Shown: positions 1-12,200 of the stretch, piece after piece
Numbering within the stretch: the stretch's first letter is position 1
Layout of the letters: every line of letters begins with the position of its first letter
Assembly (NCBI GenBank): GCA_026874595.1
Contig: CM049314.1
Coordinates: forward strand, 56,337,300 to 56,401,299
DNA: 64,000 bases
Reading direction: 5' to 3'
Origin: Sipunculus nudus
Taxonomy: Eukaryota > Annelida > Sipuncula > Golfingiida > Sipunculidae
Position numbers and translations under genes: made by a program
Notes under the pieces: model-generated
The model's database searches: none
What the model was told of the DNA's origin: nothing
Seen by the model: the letters and a program-made list of their open reading frames with translations, nothing else

Positions 1-203
1 CGTAAATATATGTTGGTGTTTTGTCATTATAATGTCGGTATTTTATTGATAATTTCATGACAACAGTCAATATTAAAATTTCTTCCGACACTGAGCTGAT
101 TTTATCGATACGTCACCAATCGGTCACGGTTTTAACATTTTCCCTGGTAGCTGCATGGTTGTACCATATTTGTGTGTGGTAACATCGATTTATCTACATA
201 AAG

Positions 204-337
204 GTTGTACCGCTGGGTCGACGAACCCCCGTGTCATCACCAGTCCATCTGAAGGTTTAATCACGTCACCGAACTGGCCAGCTAACTACCCGGATGACGT
301 CGACTGTGGTTGGCTCTTTCAGCCGCCAGAGGGCATG
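204..337 (+). CDS. CUB exon, first half (paralog 1)
   Basis: Acceptor AG at 202-203 and donor GTAAGT at 338. The exon is 134 bp, enters in phase 1 and leaves in phase 0. It encodes the N-terminal half of a CUB domain: first cysteine in GCTAG, then the CUB hallmark GLITSPNWPANYP, then the second cysteine in VDCGW. The same length and phases are seen at 15062-15195. Confidence 0.9.
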
Positions 338-1127
338 GTAAGTCCAATGTTGCAACAGCCATCATTATCAACAACAACGTCATCATTATCATCAAGGTAA
401 AATACGTGAGGCCACTTCTATCAACCTGAAAACGTCACGTAAAAAAGATAATTCCATGACGGTGATAGAAAAAAATCTAGATTCTGATAATTTGTTGTAA
501 TCATTTTATAATAAAATACATGTGACAACTGGTTGTGGGTTGAGCGATAGTTTGAGATCCGTGACTATCCTATGAAAGTTTCAAGAAGTCTAGTTATTAT
601 AATCCTTTGTTTCTACAGGCCGTGGCTTTCTACATCGACAACATGGACGTAGAGGACTGCTGTTCCTGTGACAACGTGCGAGTGTATAACGGTCCCTCTT
701 TACTCAGTCCGCGCTTCGGCTCATTCTATGCACAAGACCAACCTCCTTTAATTGTCTCATCCAACACTTCCATGCTTGTGACTTTCATCACGGATTCTTC
801 CATTACGGGAACGGGGTGGGCAGGAAACTATCGCTTCGGTAAGAGAGTCTTTTTTTTTTTATTTTATTTTTTTACATGACTTTTCCATCTCATGTAACTC
901 CGCATAGAATGTTACCGTAATAACCAAATATTGCCTGGACAGTCGAGTTGTAAAATGCTCAGCGCAAGATTTCACACATACTTAAAGGTTATAGCATAAG
1001 TAGCACTCCTTCTACAGTCTTGGAAAATCTACGTTAATAACATGCCGCTGGTTGTAACATTATATTTTATCCTAGTAAAAAGAAATAAATAAAGTACAAT
1101 ATCATTTCTGTTTCAGTGAATATTTAG
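204..1127 (+). CDS. 3' part of a CUB-domain secreted protein gene (paralog 1, partial at 5' side)
   Basis: Gene-level entry. Exons 204-337 and 619-838, plus a tentative last exon 1117-1127, encode one complete CUB domain and the likely C terminus. CUB domains are extracellular beta-sandwich modules that bind proteins or glycans, often with calcium. The exons join in frame as phase 1 - 0 - 1, the usual symmetrical CUB module pattern. The domain is about 60% identical to CUB2 of the gene starting at 6189 and has identical exon lengths, so the two genes are tandem duplicates. By analogy, a signal peptide and a first CUB domain should lie left of the window; this is inference. The partner molecule cannot be told from sequence. 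Confidence 0.85.
619..838 (+). CDS. CUB exon, second half (paralog 1)
   Basis: Polypyrimidine tract and AG at 617-618; donor GTAAGA at 839. The 220 bp exon runs from phase 0 to phase 1. It encodes AVAFYIDNMDVEDCCSCD, then the CUB strand RVYNGP, a glycosylation sequon NTS and the closing SITGTGWAGNYRFG. The fourth canonical CUB cysteine (normally in a Y-C-G context) is replaced by SFYAQ, and a CCSC cluster is present instead. Confidence 0.92.
1117..1127 (+). CDS. Tentative last coding exon of paralog 1
   Basis: A good acceptor (pyrimidine-rich ATTTCTGTTTCAG ending at 1116) is followed, in the phase-1 frame left by the exon ending at 838, by codons for V-N-I and a TAG stop. This would end the protein two residues past the CUB domain. 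An AATAAA-like signal occurs near 1348. Alternatively the true last exon lies elsewhere in the 5 kb before the next gene. Confidence 0.35.
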
Positions 1128-2311
1128 AAGAACAGGAGAAGACGAAGTATGTTTTACCAGACTAAAACTTTCATTATTTTATTTTGTTATGTTTACTTTG
1201 TGGATGATATAATTATATAAATACACATAAATATATTATATAGAGAGAGAGTGAGATTGAGAGAGATAGATTGAGAGAGAGCGTAATTTGTTTACATTTC
1301 TGGCATTTCGTGCATTCAATATTAACTGAAACGCTAATATTAAATCTTAATAAAAATACATTTATTCGTTTTTACACGTGTCTGTCTGTCGGATAGGACG
1401 ATCATACAAAAAGTACGGAAATGCAAAACTAAGGAACCTCATTTTGGGAACAGGTGGGTTTTGTTTGTGCGGATCAGGATGAAGGAATTCGACAAGATTG
1501 GTTGCCGTAGCTGAGGAGTGCTCTCTCCTGAATGCCATTCTAGTTTTTTTAAGCTTTACGGGGATCGTAATACTTTGAATTTCTCACCTTCCCTAAGTAA
1601 AGGCATCAATACAGGTTTGCCTTTCCGCAAAAAACAATTTGCCTTTCCGCTAAAGATGCATCCTATCATCAAATCAAACTCTTACTAATACTTCACACAG
1701 TGTAAACCTGATTCTGTCATCTTACCTGCAATCTTACATGCACACGTGCATGAAAAAAAGAACTTATTGTTTGCAATGGTTATATAGTTATATCATTGGG
1801 AAAAGACCACATGTAAATTTTTTTCGTGTTTGTGTGATGTTTGTTACTACTGATCAGCCACTAATGTTGATAACATGTAGGTGTTCACCTTTCTAACGGA
1901 TTGGTTCAAAATCAAAAATGCCTCTCCGTGCCCCTTTTTGCCTGCGTAAGACAGTCGAAAAGGCTTTATAAACTAGTGAACCTTTACCCTCCGTCTTGCT
2001 CAATTTCGTCTCTTCACTTTGACCTTCGTCACCCGGCTTTCGACATTAAGTTTTGAGTCTGAAACGTGGCTGCCCACGGAACAATTGTGGGATATTAAAC
2101 AGTGAGGATTTTTAGTAAGGGCACTGGGATGCGACACGAAAGGACTTCGATGACAGTGTCCAGACAGGAATCTATATCTGCTGTAGTTTTGGTAGAGTTT
2201 GATAGCAAGGTAACGTGTATCGGATGACTTTATATCTGAGGAACGTTTTAGGGACCCCGATCAAATCCTCAAATTGTAGTAGGATTCCTCTTCCTAAATG
2301 AAACATTCACA
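1128..2311. other. Intergenic region after paralog 1
   Basis: No convincing exon seen. A GA-rich microsatellite lies at about 1243-1281. The rest is unremarkable AT-rich sequence. Confidence 0.5.
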
Positions 2312-2491
2312 TCAGGACGTAAATGCTCCTACATATACAGTTTCATAATGTGTGGCCTCGAATCCACACAGATGAGGATAGGAGGTAGACCATTCTTCTA
2401 TTTTAAAGTCTATCACGTTCTCTTCTCGTGTACCTGTCAGGCTAAAGGTCACCGAGGGCAGTTCCCTGAGAACTTTAACTACTTTCGGGAT
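2312..2491 (-). CDS. Candidate terminal exon, unidentified (possibly lectin-like)
   Basis: On the minus strand a TTTTTCAG acceptor is followed by 59 codons and a stop at 2312-2314 in phase 0. The product begins IPKVVKVLRELPSVTFSLTG and ends HYETVYVGAFTS. Composition looks protein-like, with mixed hydrophobic and acidic residues and one cysteine. The SVTFSLTG segment and the closing aromatic strand loosely recall invertebrate H-type lectin domains, but this is an impression and not a match. No upstream partner exon was identified with confidence. A 46-codon reading frame in another phase just upstream (rightwards to about 2610) may be related. Confidence 0.3.
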   Translation of the reverse strand: MPKVVKVLRELPSVTFSLTGTREENVIDFKIEEWSTSYPHLCGFEATHYETVYVGAFTS

Positions 2492-2611
2492 CTGAAAAAC
2501 GCCCGGTGTCTCCAATCATATACCTGATAACGTATCTCTGTTCATATAGGTCGAAAAGCGTAACGGACAGCCGAGGCGTTCCCACCAATCCGCCATAACC
2601 ACTCCTTTGCA

Positions 2612-5428
2612 TAATGCACACCGCTAACATAGCTAGATAAAATAAAATGAGCTGAAGCTGTTACGAATGAAAACTTAACGTGCACACACCATTTAATTTT
2701 TCAGCGTCCTGCTTATGAAAAAAAAATTCACAGCAGTTTCAAGACGGATTGAGTAAAAATAAAACTATGACCGCCTTGGCAGGAGTCCAGAAGTACATGT
2801 TTAATTAACAAATGTGACTGCAGCCCTACTATACTGTGTGTGTTATCTCACGGCAACGAGAAGGCGGTGCACGTCATACAGCTCGACTTGATCTCCCTTC
2901 AGCTCTGTAAGCGTTAACACTACAGTTGTGTGTATCTTTTTTACATTCACTCACGCATAATTTGTTTCACCATGACTGTTTCTTTTTACTGTATCACAAA
3001 ACAATTCACACAAAGTAAATAAAATGTATCGCTACCATAAAAACCACAACCCCAAAACATAAAGTTCAACTGAATGGTTAAAACGAACTTAATGTGAAAA
3101 TGAATAAAGGGACAAATGGCCAGGCTATTGTATACAGAACTAATATACTTGTAAAATATGATGATTATTGTGGCTGATGGCATATATGATACAGTCAATG
3201 TGTAAAATCTATCAATTTGAAAATCGTCTGAAATTTTGGGGCAATTTACAAATGCCTGATTCATTCAGACAATTTATAAAATAACTGAAATTTTCAATCC
3301 TATTTCAATTTAACTAAAACTTCCGTCAATATATTTGACACATTGACTGAAAGTCAAAAGAATAAAATACTATTGTTATACAATAACAAAGATTTAAATG
3401 ACATTTCATTTATTTCATACACCTTTGTCTTATGAAATATTAATATATTTATACCATTCCAATGTATAGCTTAATGTTTCATTTAAGCAAAATCGTCAAT
3501 TTGGCTTAATTCTGGTGGTTGCAGAAATTAGTAATCATGTCAGATGTTAATATTACACTGGCTAAGGGGTGCGACTTCCTTTTGCCCTTTGGGAGTGGAT
3601 ATTGGGCAGGGTGATTGTTACTCACGTAAGCATAATCATAAATTTCACATATTATACACATTTTAATGTTACATTTAATCCAAAGCTTTAATTTTACTTG
3701 ATTCTGGTTCTGAAATAAGCAAAGATGTAGTTATATGAGTTGTAAAAGAGCATGCATATTGCAATAGGTGATGACAGTGTGCATATTTCAACTTTACAAT
3801 TCTTGATACTCCTCACGAGTCTGTGTATTTCATTTTTTGATCAGCATTCTTCATTAATAGCAAAGAACGAAGGCACAGGCATAGCTGGTTATACTATTTG
3901 GCAATGTCTTTTATATGATATGCGAAACAAATGATGTTTCATATCGATTCAGTCAATATGTAAAATAAATTGTCTGATTTTTCAGTCAATTTGGAAAATG
4001 TGAATCAGGCACTTTGTAAATTAACTGAAAAATTCAGGCAATTAACAAATTGACTGATTTTACACACTGACTGATGAAGCAGCAATATAGGACGGTTGTT
4101 GTAGCATATATATAAACTGAGAGGCATTAAAAATGGGACCATATTAAAATGGGATTCTAACTTTGGTCGCTCTTTCCATGGAGACCAGATATTTCTTCTC
4201 TTGTGGGACCAGTCTATGGTCACCCGATTATTTGAGACATCAAGAATCCAGCGCAGCCCAAAATTCCCAGCCCGTCCTTGCTCGTTACAGCCAGAAAGAG
4301 ACCTCCAGATCACCACCATCGCGATTAAGCCTTCATTCCGCATTTATCACGAGCATAACTCCTTAATTTTACAAATATTACGCCAAAAATTAGTGACGTA
4401 CATTGCTGCTGAATTGCCCATCCAATTAGCTCTTAGATTACTTTATCTTGTAGTCGATTCCTTTGTATTTGTATTGCTAAACACACTAGTCTTTACCGTC
4501 AGGACAACTGTTTAAGTCATTTAGTCGCTTAATCGAAAGTTATAGATAATTTTATTCAGGCAATCAACATATACATAAAGAAATACAACGAACGGTATAT
4601 ATCTCTACATGCACCATGGATGGCACTGAAAGTTTTACAGAAGGTTTCCAATTCTTTTACTTAATAAAATAGCATAGGGTAAAAAGAAATAAACTGTATT
4701 TATTCTTTGCAGATCAGACAATCTTGTCTGATTGGATTATACTGTTAGATATGCTTAAATAAATGAATAAATAACATTTTTAACTCAATCAGGTTTGACC
4801 CCAACATGCTGACCGTGAAAAATCATAGCCCGCACCAGCCCCCTTGGAAAACTATACTAAACGGAATTCCAAAAATTGGACTAATCCGAGAATACTGGCC
4901 TGCGCATGTCTCTAACCTCTGAAAACTTCAAATTATAGACACAGTCAATCCACACCTATATGTAAATTTCTTACTGATTGATAGAATGCATGAATAGGAC
5001 ATTGAAAGTTTAGGTCAATCTCACTTGCACAAATTTATGTTTTATATGTTTTAACTAAAATCATACCATTTTGGTATTTTTTTTGTAAAATAAAAACTCT
5101 GAAATTTCATATGAACTATATGATGTTTGCTGTTTGGAGTAACGGTCGACGGTAGATGAACTGTAAACCTTTGAAATATCAAATTTTAAAGGTTTATAAT
5201 CTATAAACATTTTATTATGTTACATGCGACAGCGCGACAAGGCATGGCCACTCGACGAATTTCCTTTTCGAAAAGCGTTAGATCCTGTTTGATAATGAAA
5301 AAATTATTTATGAAATATTAATATGACCATGCCAAACAATGCAAATTTGAAAATAAACAAAAATTCAAGAGCAACTTTACTGTGGAGGTATCATATGAGT
5401 ACCTTAAGATTTAGCCACCAGAATAATT
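2612..5428. other. Intergenic, mostly non-coding
   Basis: AT-rich, with imperfect short repeats of a CAATTTG/TGACTGAAA type around 3180-3370 and 3950-4075. A minus-strand open stretch at 4150-4343 (reading through WRSLSGCNEQGRAGNFGLRW) is more GC-rich than its surroundings, but no splice partners or family were recognised. Confidence 0.4.
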
Positions 5429-5450
5429 AACCCTACGCGAAGCGAGGGTT
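5429..5450. repeat. Short perfect-stem hairpin, probable edge of a small interspersed repeat
   Basis: AACCCTACGC at 5429-5438 pairs with GCGAGGGTT at 5442-5450 around a GA-A loop with one mismatch. It is followed by a GT-rich stretch (TGTGTGTATGTGTGTG). Hairpins of this form often mark non-autonomous elements; the opposite end was not found. Confidence 0.35.
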
Positions 5451-6188
5451 ATAGTTTTCACTCGATTCTGTGTGTATGTGTGTGAATGTATGTCGGCGCG
5501 ATATCTGGAGACGGTAGAACGGATGTTTTTGAAATTTATCATATTGGTTTGTACTGTAAAATTATTTAAGAAGTTCAATTTTTGTGTCAATCCAAGCGTT
5601 AATGACCCGGGAATGAATGTTTTGTGGGTTTTTTTAGCACATTTTACCACATACACTTGTTGTATGTGACCATAGGGCCATCTGTTTAGCGTGATCCGTT
5701 ACGTCAGAGGCGAAAATGATGTCGTTTCCCTGAAAGGTGTCCCTAAACCAACGAGGGAGTAGTTGTTATGTTTATAGTCAAGTACAGCAATAACACGATT
5801 TCGAGTGCGTTTTTTTTTAATATTCATTTAAAAAGTTCCCCGGAATAACACCGGTTTAATTAAAATTTCCATATCACTACTTTCCGCGCAGGGTTTGCAT
5901 CCGCATATCGGACGCTTTTTTTTCTTATTTTTTACTGTTTTTTATTGATCCTCAAGAGGCATTTGATACTGCCAACAACGTTCGATTTCTTAGACGTTCA
6001 AATTATCATGATTCGATCACTGTGCCGATAGCTGTTTAATGACTTGTACGTTCAGTGTTCTGTATGTTCTCTATCTACATTAAATAAAGAACATATCGCT
6101 CGTAGGCCCATTTTATCTTTGAATTGTCAAACAACCTGTTTTTGTCCCACGTTCTAGTTCTGACGGCACTGTGTGTAAAGACTCAAAG

Positions 6189-6233
6189 ATGGCCGGACTC
6201 AGAGTTTTCATCTTTGCGCTTGTTTGTCATCTG
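6189..6233 (+). CDS. Signal-peptide exon of the two-CUB gene
   Basis: ATG at 6189 in a good context (CAAAGATGG) starts MAGLRVFIFALVCHL and runs to donor GTAAGT at 6234 in phase 0. With the next exon's AYGQLRDAS it forms a typical signal peptide: one arginine, a hydrophobic core, and likely cleavage after AYG. No clear TATA box was found; an AT-rich ATTAAATAAAG lies about 110 bp upstream. Confidence 0.85.
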
Positions 6234-9200
6234 GTAAGTTAATGTTGTATATATGTCAAAACAAGTTAATCACATTTTACAAATATATTTAAAGCCCACG
6301 TACACCCATCTCATCAGTTTTACCTTTTGCATTACTTATATATAGTTCATATTTAATCAGGACACATGCTTCTTCAATCTGTTTCAGTATACATGGCCCT
6401 TTTTTTTCTGTCGGCAGAATAGCGTCTTTCTATGGAATAGGACTCATTTAGACCTGTTTGCTACATGTTTCCTGGGATATGTTAAATGATCATTCCTCTC
6501 GCACTTATTCTGACATGCCAAAATCTGCCCAGTATATGTTAGGCCCGGCAAAGTCCCATATTCTGGCATAATAGTATCGTCTTAACCCGCTGGCACAAAC
6601 AAAGACCTGAAAGTCGTTACATGAAAGGAAACAATCCCTAATTATACATCATCCCTCTCGAATTGTTCCCCTCTCTCTCTCTCTCTCTCTCTTTCTCCCC
6701 CCCCCCCCCCCCCCCCCCCTCTCCCTCTCGTGCGTTTACATCTGCTATGTTTTTTGTCTGTCTGTCTCTCTCAAATTTCTGCATTCGGTAAAATTGTCTG
6801 TAATCTTTCTTTCCCTCTTTTCCTTCCACTCTTGTACTCTTCTGTCACTCTGTTCGTCTGTCTATATGGTTCTTTCTGTGCATATCTGTATACCTCGCAC
6901 CTCTGTCTCAAACTTTTCCCCTCTTAATATATCTAAGCCCCAAAATATCTCCAATTCTTCCATCCTTAACAGTTATGAGCTAATTTTATCTTCTAATGCG
7001 TTACTGTAAGAATTGCAGCTAACTATATCACCAGTGACATAATCATTAACCTTGTTGATTTTAACCTGGTCATAAATTCCAAATCTAAATCAAGGTCTTT
7101 CAGAAATATATCTTCCTCTAACACGTATGTCCTGTGACAGACATCTTCTCATCCATAAAACAGAAAACTGGAAATTTCTGAATAGGTAATAACTACCCCT
7201 CCCCCCCCCCCATCCATAAAACGGAGAACTGGAATTTTTGGCATGGGTAATGTATGCCCCCCCTCCCCCCTTGCCTTACCTCTTATGAATTAGTCCCCTT
7301 GGTCTTATGCACTTTTGTTGACATGCTATATACATGTCTATTCTAGCTTGAGGTTCTGACCTTCGGCCTGCATTTGCGTACATGCATAGTTTCATATATA
7401 TTAATCCGTGAATCAATTTTAGTTGTATGGCACATATTTTTTTTATATGGCAATAATAAGGTTTGGTTGATGATTCAAATTAAATCAGTCGGTGAAATAT
7501 CGCAGTTTACTCTGTGCGTGTGTGTACTATATGTTAAGGTATATTCCATTTCCTCAGGCTTATGGACAGTTAAGGGACGCTAGTGTCGCGTGTGATCCAA
7601 ACAACAGACCATGGGTTGGTACAAACGAAACTGGCGTCATCAGATCCCCCAACCATCCGGCCAACTACCCCCCGAACAGCCACTGTGAATGGAGAATATC
7701 CGCTGCAAGTACTGATGGGGTAAGCCGACTCGTTGCCACTGTCACCAAAACATTATACACATAAATTTCCTGTTTGTAGAGCAGAGAAATGAAAATGTGA
7801 TTAAAATATAGATACACATAAAAGCCATGACATGAGCTTATTCCACCTTCTTACTTCATATAATTGCATGCCTAACCAAAACAAGGGACCCATAGGTCAC
7901 GGCGCTCAGCTGATCGTGATTGGACTATAAATGTATCACCATTGTGATACTATATTTAGTCGACAAACCTTATGAATATCATGGACATATAAGGTCATTA
8001 TAAAGGCATATAATGTAATATGTGAGTAAATGATGTATGAAATAACCTGATGGATTAATATGGAGTAAATGTAGTGGTTTATTTTTTATTTATTGGGAGC
8101 TGTTGAAAATAGGGATATATTTGAGCAAATATGAATGCAATGACAATACACTAAGCAGTGGTAGAATGATGATAAGGCTATTTGTTGAAGGATCTATAGT
8201 GTATGGAAGTCCGCAAGATTTCAATTTGACAGATATAATGTTAAGATTAACTATGCTGAAGAGGAGATTTATGAATTGTGACTGTATGACATGATATCTC
8301 TTTGGTCTTGACAAGGTACATTATATTGATGCCCACCAGGTCTACATATTACAAAATATTGACATAATTTCAGGCATGTACATAGGTAACAAATAGTTAT
8401 ACAATATATAAAAATATGAATATATCTGATTCATCTTGTTCTCGTTTACTGAGGCTGACATTGGGATGGGGTTCAGAGAAGGAAACAGTGTGGGCAGCAA
8501 ATAAAATTTTAAGATCTGATCATACGTTTCCATTGGATACCTTTCTAACAGGCTGTTGACAGTTCAACATTTTACACATTTGTCTAATGAGATCCAATTT
8601 TTTTAATAAACTTTTTTTTTCTATTTAATGACATGTATACAGTTGCTATAAAGTCCCCACTCCACAGGAGGAAGGACTTGATGGGGGGGGGGGGGGGTAT
8701 GATGGAATGATGGGAGTTACAACCCCTCTGTCTCTCTGTATATATTTTCTTCAAATTATTAGATTTTATGCTATAGCAATAGAACTATTGTTCACAGTGC
8801 CAAGGAGCAAGGGCTTAGTGGGGTGGGGGAAGGGGATGGTGGGAGTTACAATACCCTTGCATATACGTACAGGATATGAAATTTATTTAATCAGTGCTTA
8901 CAGGGGAAAAAAAAGTTTATTAATAATTATTAAATATTTAAATCAGGCAGAAAGCTAGAGAAACAAGCAAATCATTTTAATTCCTATTCTTCTGAGCCAG
9001 GAAATTATGAACAATTTTTACATAAATTCCTTTTTTTATAACATCATTTTTTTCCAGGTTTGAAAATGTAACTATACATTTAGTGTATAACATGTATATG
9101 TGAATATTTCAGTTGATTCACATTTCTTAATTGCATCAATATATATATCTAATAAATCAGGTTTATAGTACCTGTCAACAGAATGGGGTGGAGGGAGGAA

Positions 9201-12200
9201 GGGAGGCATAGGGGTGAGAGAGAGAGAAAGAGAGAGAGAGAAAGAGAGCTAGACTGGCAGAGAAAGAGAGAAAGGGAAAGAGAGAGAGAAAGAGAGCTAG
9301 ACTGGCAGAGAAAGAGAGAAAGGGAAAGAGAGAGAGGAGAAAGGCTTACTGCCTGACCCAGACACTCACAGCAGCAGTAGGCAAGGAGTAAAGGTGTTAT
9401 GTAACAGCCTAGAACACTGTTAACCAATGACTTGATGCAAACATTCAAGACATGGTGCTATAAATATGGGTTACTATGCTCAGCTGAAGTTGACTTTGAA
9501 GGTAAAAATCGAAAATAATATCAAATGGAGATCAAGTCTAAGAGGAAAAGGTAATATATGCCATGGCTGGTTGACATGATTGGTTTGTATTGATGAGTGA
9601 GAAATTGTTGCAAATAATATTTTGTGACCAAACCATGCATTCTCTAATGTCAAAATTGAAGCATGTGAGCAGTTTGTGAACATAAGATATATATTATTAC
9701 CATGATCATTGGCTGGCTTTTTGATCAATTGTTGACAGTTCAGTTGTTTATACATTTGCTCAATTGGATCTATTTTACATGATATATATTATTATTTATA
9801 TATGTATTTTTTATTTTATAAAATGTATACAGTTGAAATATAACTTATGTCCCCAGTCCCCAGATGCAAGGACTTGGTGGTGGGGGGCGGGGGGGGGGGG
9901 GGGCTGGAATGATGGGAGTTACAACATCTCTGTATTAATATAGTGTATGTACATATAGGATTTCCTTTCAATTCAAAAATACTTACAGGATTAAATACTT
10001 CATTCAAATTACATAATATTTAAAAAAGGACAGACAGACTGTTTAACAAACAAAAACTGATAATATATTTTAATATTTTAAAGTTTTTCATCTGCAATAT
10101 TACACAGCTGAATACATAAGTTGCTTTCAAATTTCAGACTTTCATAGCTTAAATCCATACACATACAGCATATGAAAGTTATTTTAACAGTGCTTAAAGG
10201 AAAAATTTCATAATTAATATATATATTTAATGATAATTGAGATGATGGACAGACAGAACTGATCACTTTATGTTCCATTCTCCAGAGGCAAGAATATGTT
10301 TCAATTAGATCTTAATATTTTCCAATCCAATTATTTTTCAAATTAAAAAAATTGTACACATTTGCAATAATAACTAATGTCCCAGTGCAAAGGTGACGGT
10401 GAGGTGCAAAGGATCAATGACAGCCGGGGGAGGGGGGGGGGGGGGGATGGGATTAACAACACTTTTGCATATACATTCAGGGCAAACAAAGCCTGATCTC
10501 CAATTCTGCTGAGGCTCGAAAATAATAAACACATGTTTTTATTAGATCCTCATTTATTTATTTTAAGTTTAATTTGTATACATTTCCAATATAACATATA
10601 TTTCTGAATATAAACGTTGATTCATAATTCTAAATTGCATCATCATAAATCTCAATCTTGTCATATAACACCACATCATGCATACAAATGTATATTTATA
10701 TATTCATGAAGGGGGGGGGGGGAGAGGGGTGTGATATGAGAACAACTGTACACCTGTCACAGCAGGGGATCTCCCCGAGTGACTGTAACAAATCAGGAAC
10801 CCTGGCATAGCTGACTTCCAGTGACCTAGAGTGGCCTACCTGCATCTGGAACAAAGCAAGTGACTACAATAGAGCCTCAAGATAAAATTCAATAACTAGC
10901 CTAATTTTCAACCTTTTATTTTCAAATTTCAGATCTAAACAAATTAAATAATTATGTTTACATGCTGTGAAAATTAAATCAACAGTACTCGCAGGAAAAA
11001 AACATGCCTTGGTCAAATTTGGGTAAAATTTAAGGTACTGATTTTATGTTTTATGCAAATAACTTATAAAATTTACAAATCTAATTTTGGGTATACAATT
11101 GATTCTTAATTAAACAAAATTACATACTTGAAAAAAATTCTCTAGCTTCAATAATTTTCATGTAATGTCAATATTTTTCCTGTTTTTTTACAAAGTCCAT
11201 TATGTTTGGGCCCATAACTTAAAGCAATTACGCAATTCTGACATCATTTCTGGCATGTGCATAGCGAATGTATAGAAAAATATGTATATTATATATGATC
11301 AAAGTCAGATCAGTGGTTTTGATATTAGGCAGTCCTGAAGTGTAACAATGGGTTTTAAATGGAAAACTGAAGTTTTTCATTAATATCTCGAAGGAATTAA
11401 GTCCTAGTGACCACATTCTTGGCATGGTAGGGAATTTTGAAGACATCTAACTGTATGCCAAATTTAAGGAACTTAGAGCTGAAGCTGGGGAGCTGAGCTC
11501 TAGCAAACTGCAAAACTAGCTTGATGTAAACAATATGTGACATGGTGCTTGAAAACTTGAATAAAATCTACAGTTTTTGATCAACTAGTTTCAAATTTTT
11601 TATGTTAACAGTTGAAATGCGGATAAAAACATGCTTTGAAAATTAAATCCACAGCAGTAACAGGAAAAAAACGTGCCATGGTCAAAGTTGGGAAAAATTT
11701 AAGGTACCAATTTTTTATTTTTGCTAATATTTTCAATAATTAAAAAGATTTTGTTCTAATTTTAGGTATACAATTTAATTTTGATTAATAAAAGTTATAT
11801 AACTGGAAAAAAGTGCTTAGCTTTTTCAAGTTTTGTGTTAAGTGATCAAATTTCTTTCCTGAGTATTTACAAAATGCATTATGTTTGGGCCCATAACTTT
11901 TTTAAATTATATAATACAGACCTAATTTTTGGCATGTACATAGGAACTATATAGAGGATTATTTATGGTAAATATGAGGAAAAACAGATGAGTGGTTTTG
12001 ATATTAGGCAGTCCTGAAGTGTGAAAATAGGTTTTTCATAAAAAATTGAGGTTTTTCCTTAATTTCTCAAAGGAACGAAGTCGCAAAGACCCAGTTTTCG
12101 GCTTGGTAGGAGATCTTGGGGACATCTACCATTAAGCCAAATTATGGATTCCTAGGTCTTACGGTTTCAAAACGTGCCACATCTACGGACGGACGGACGG

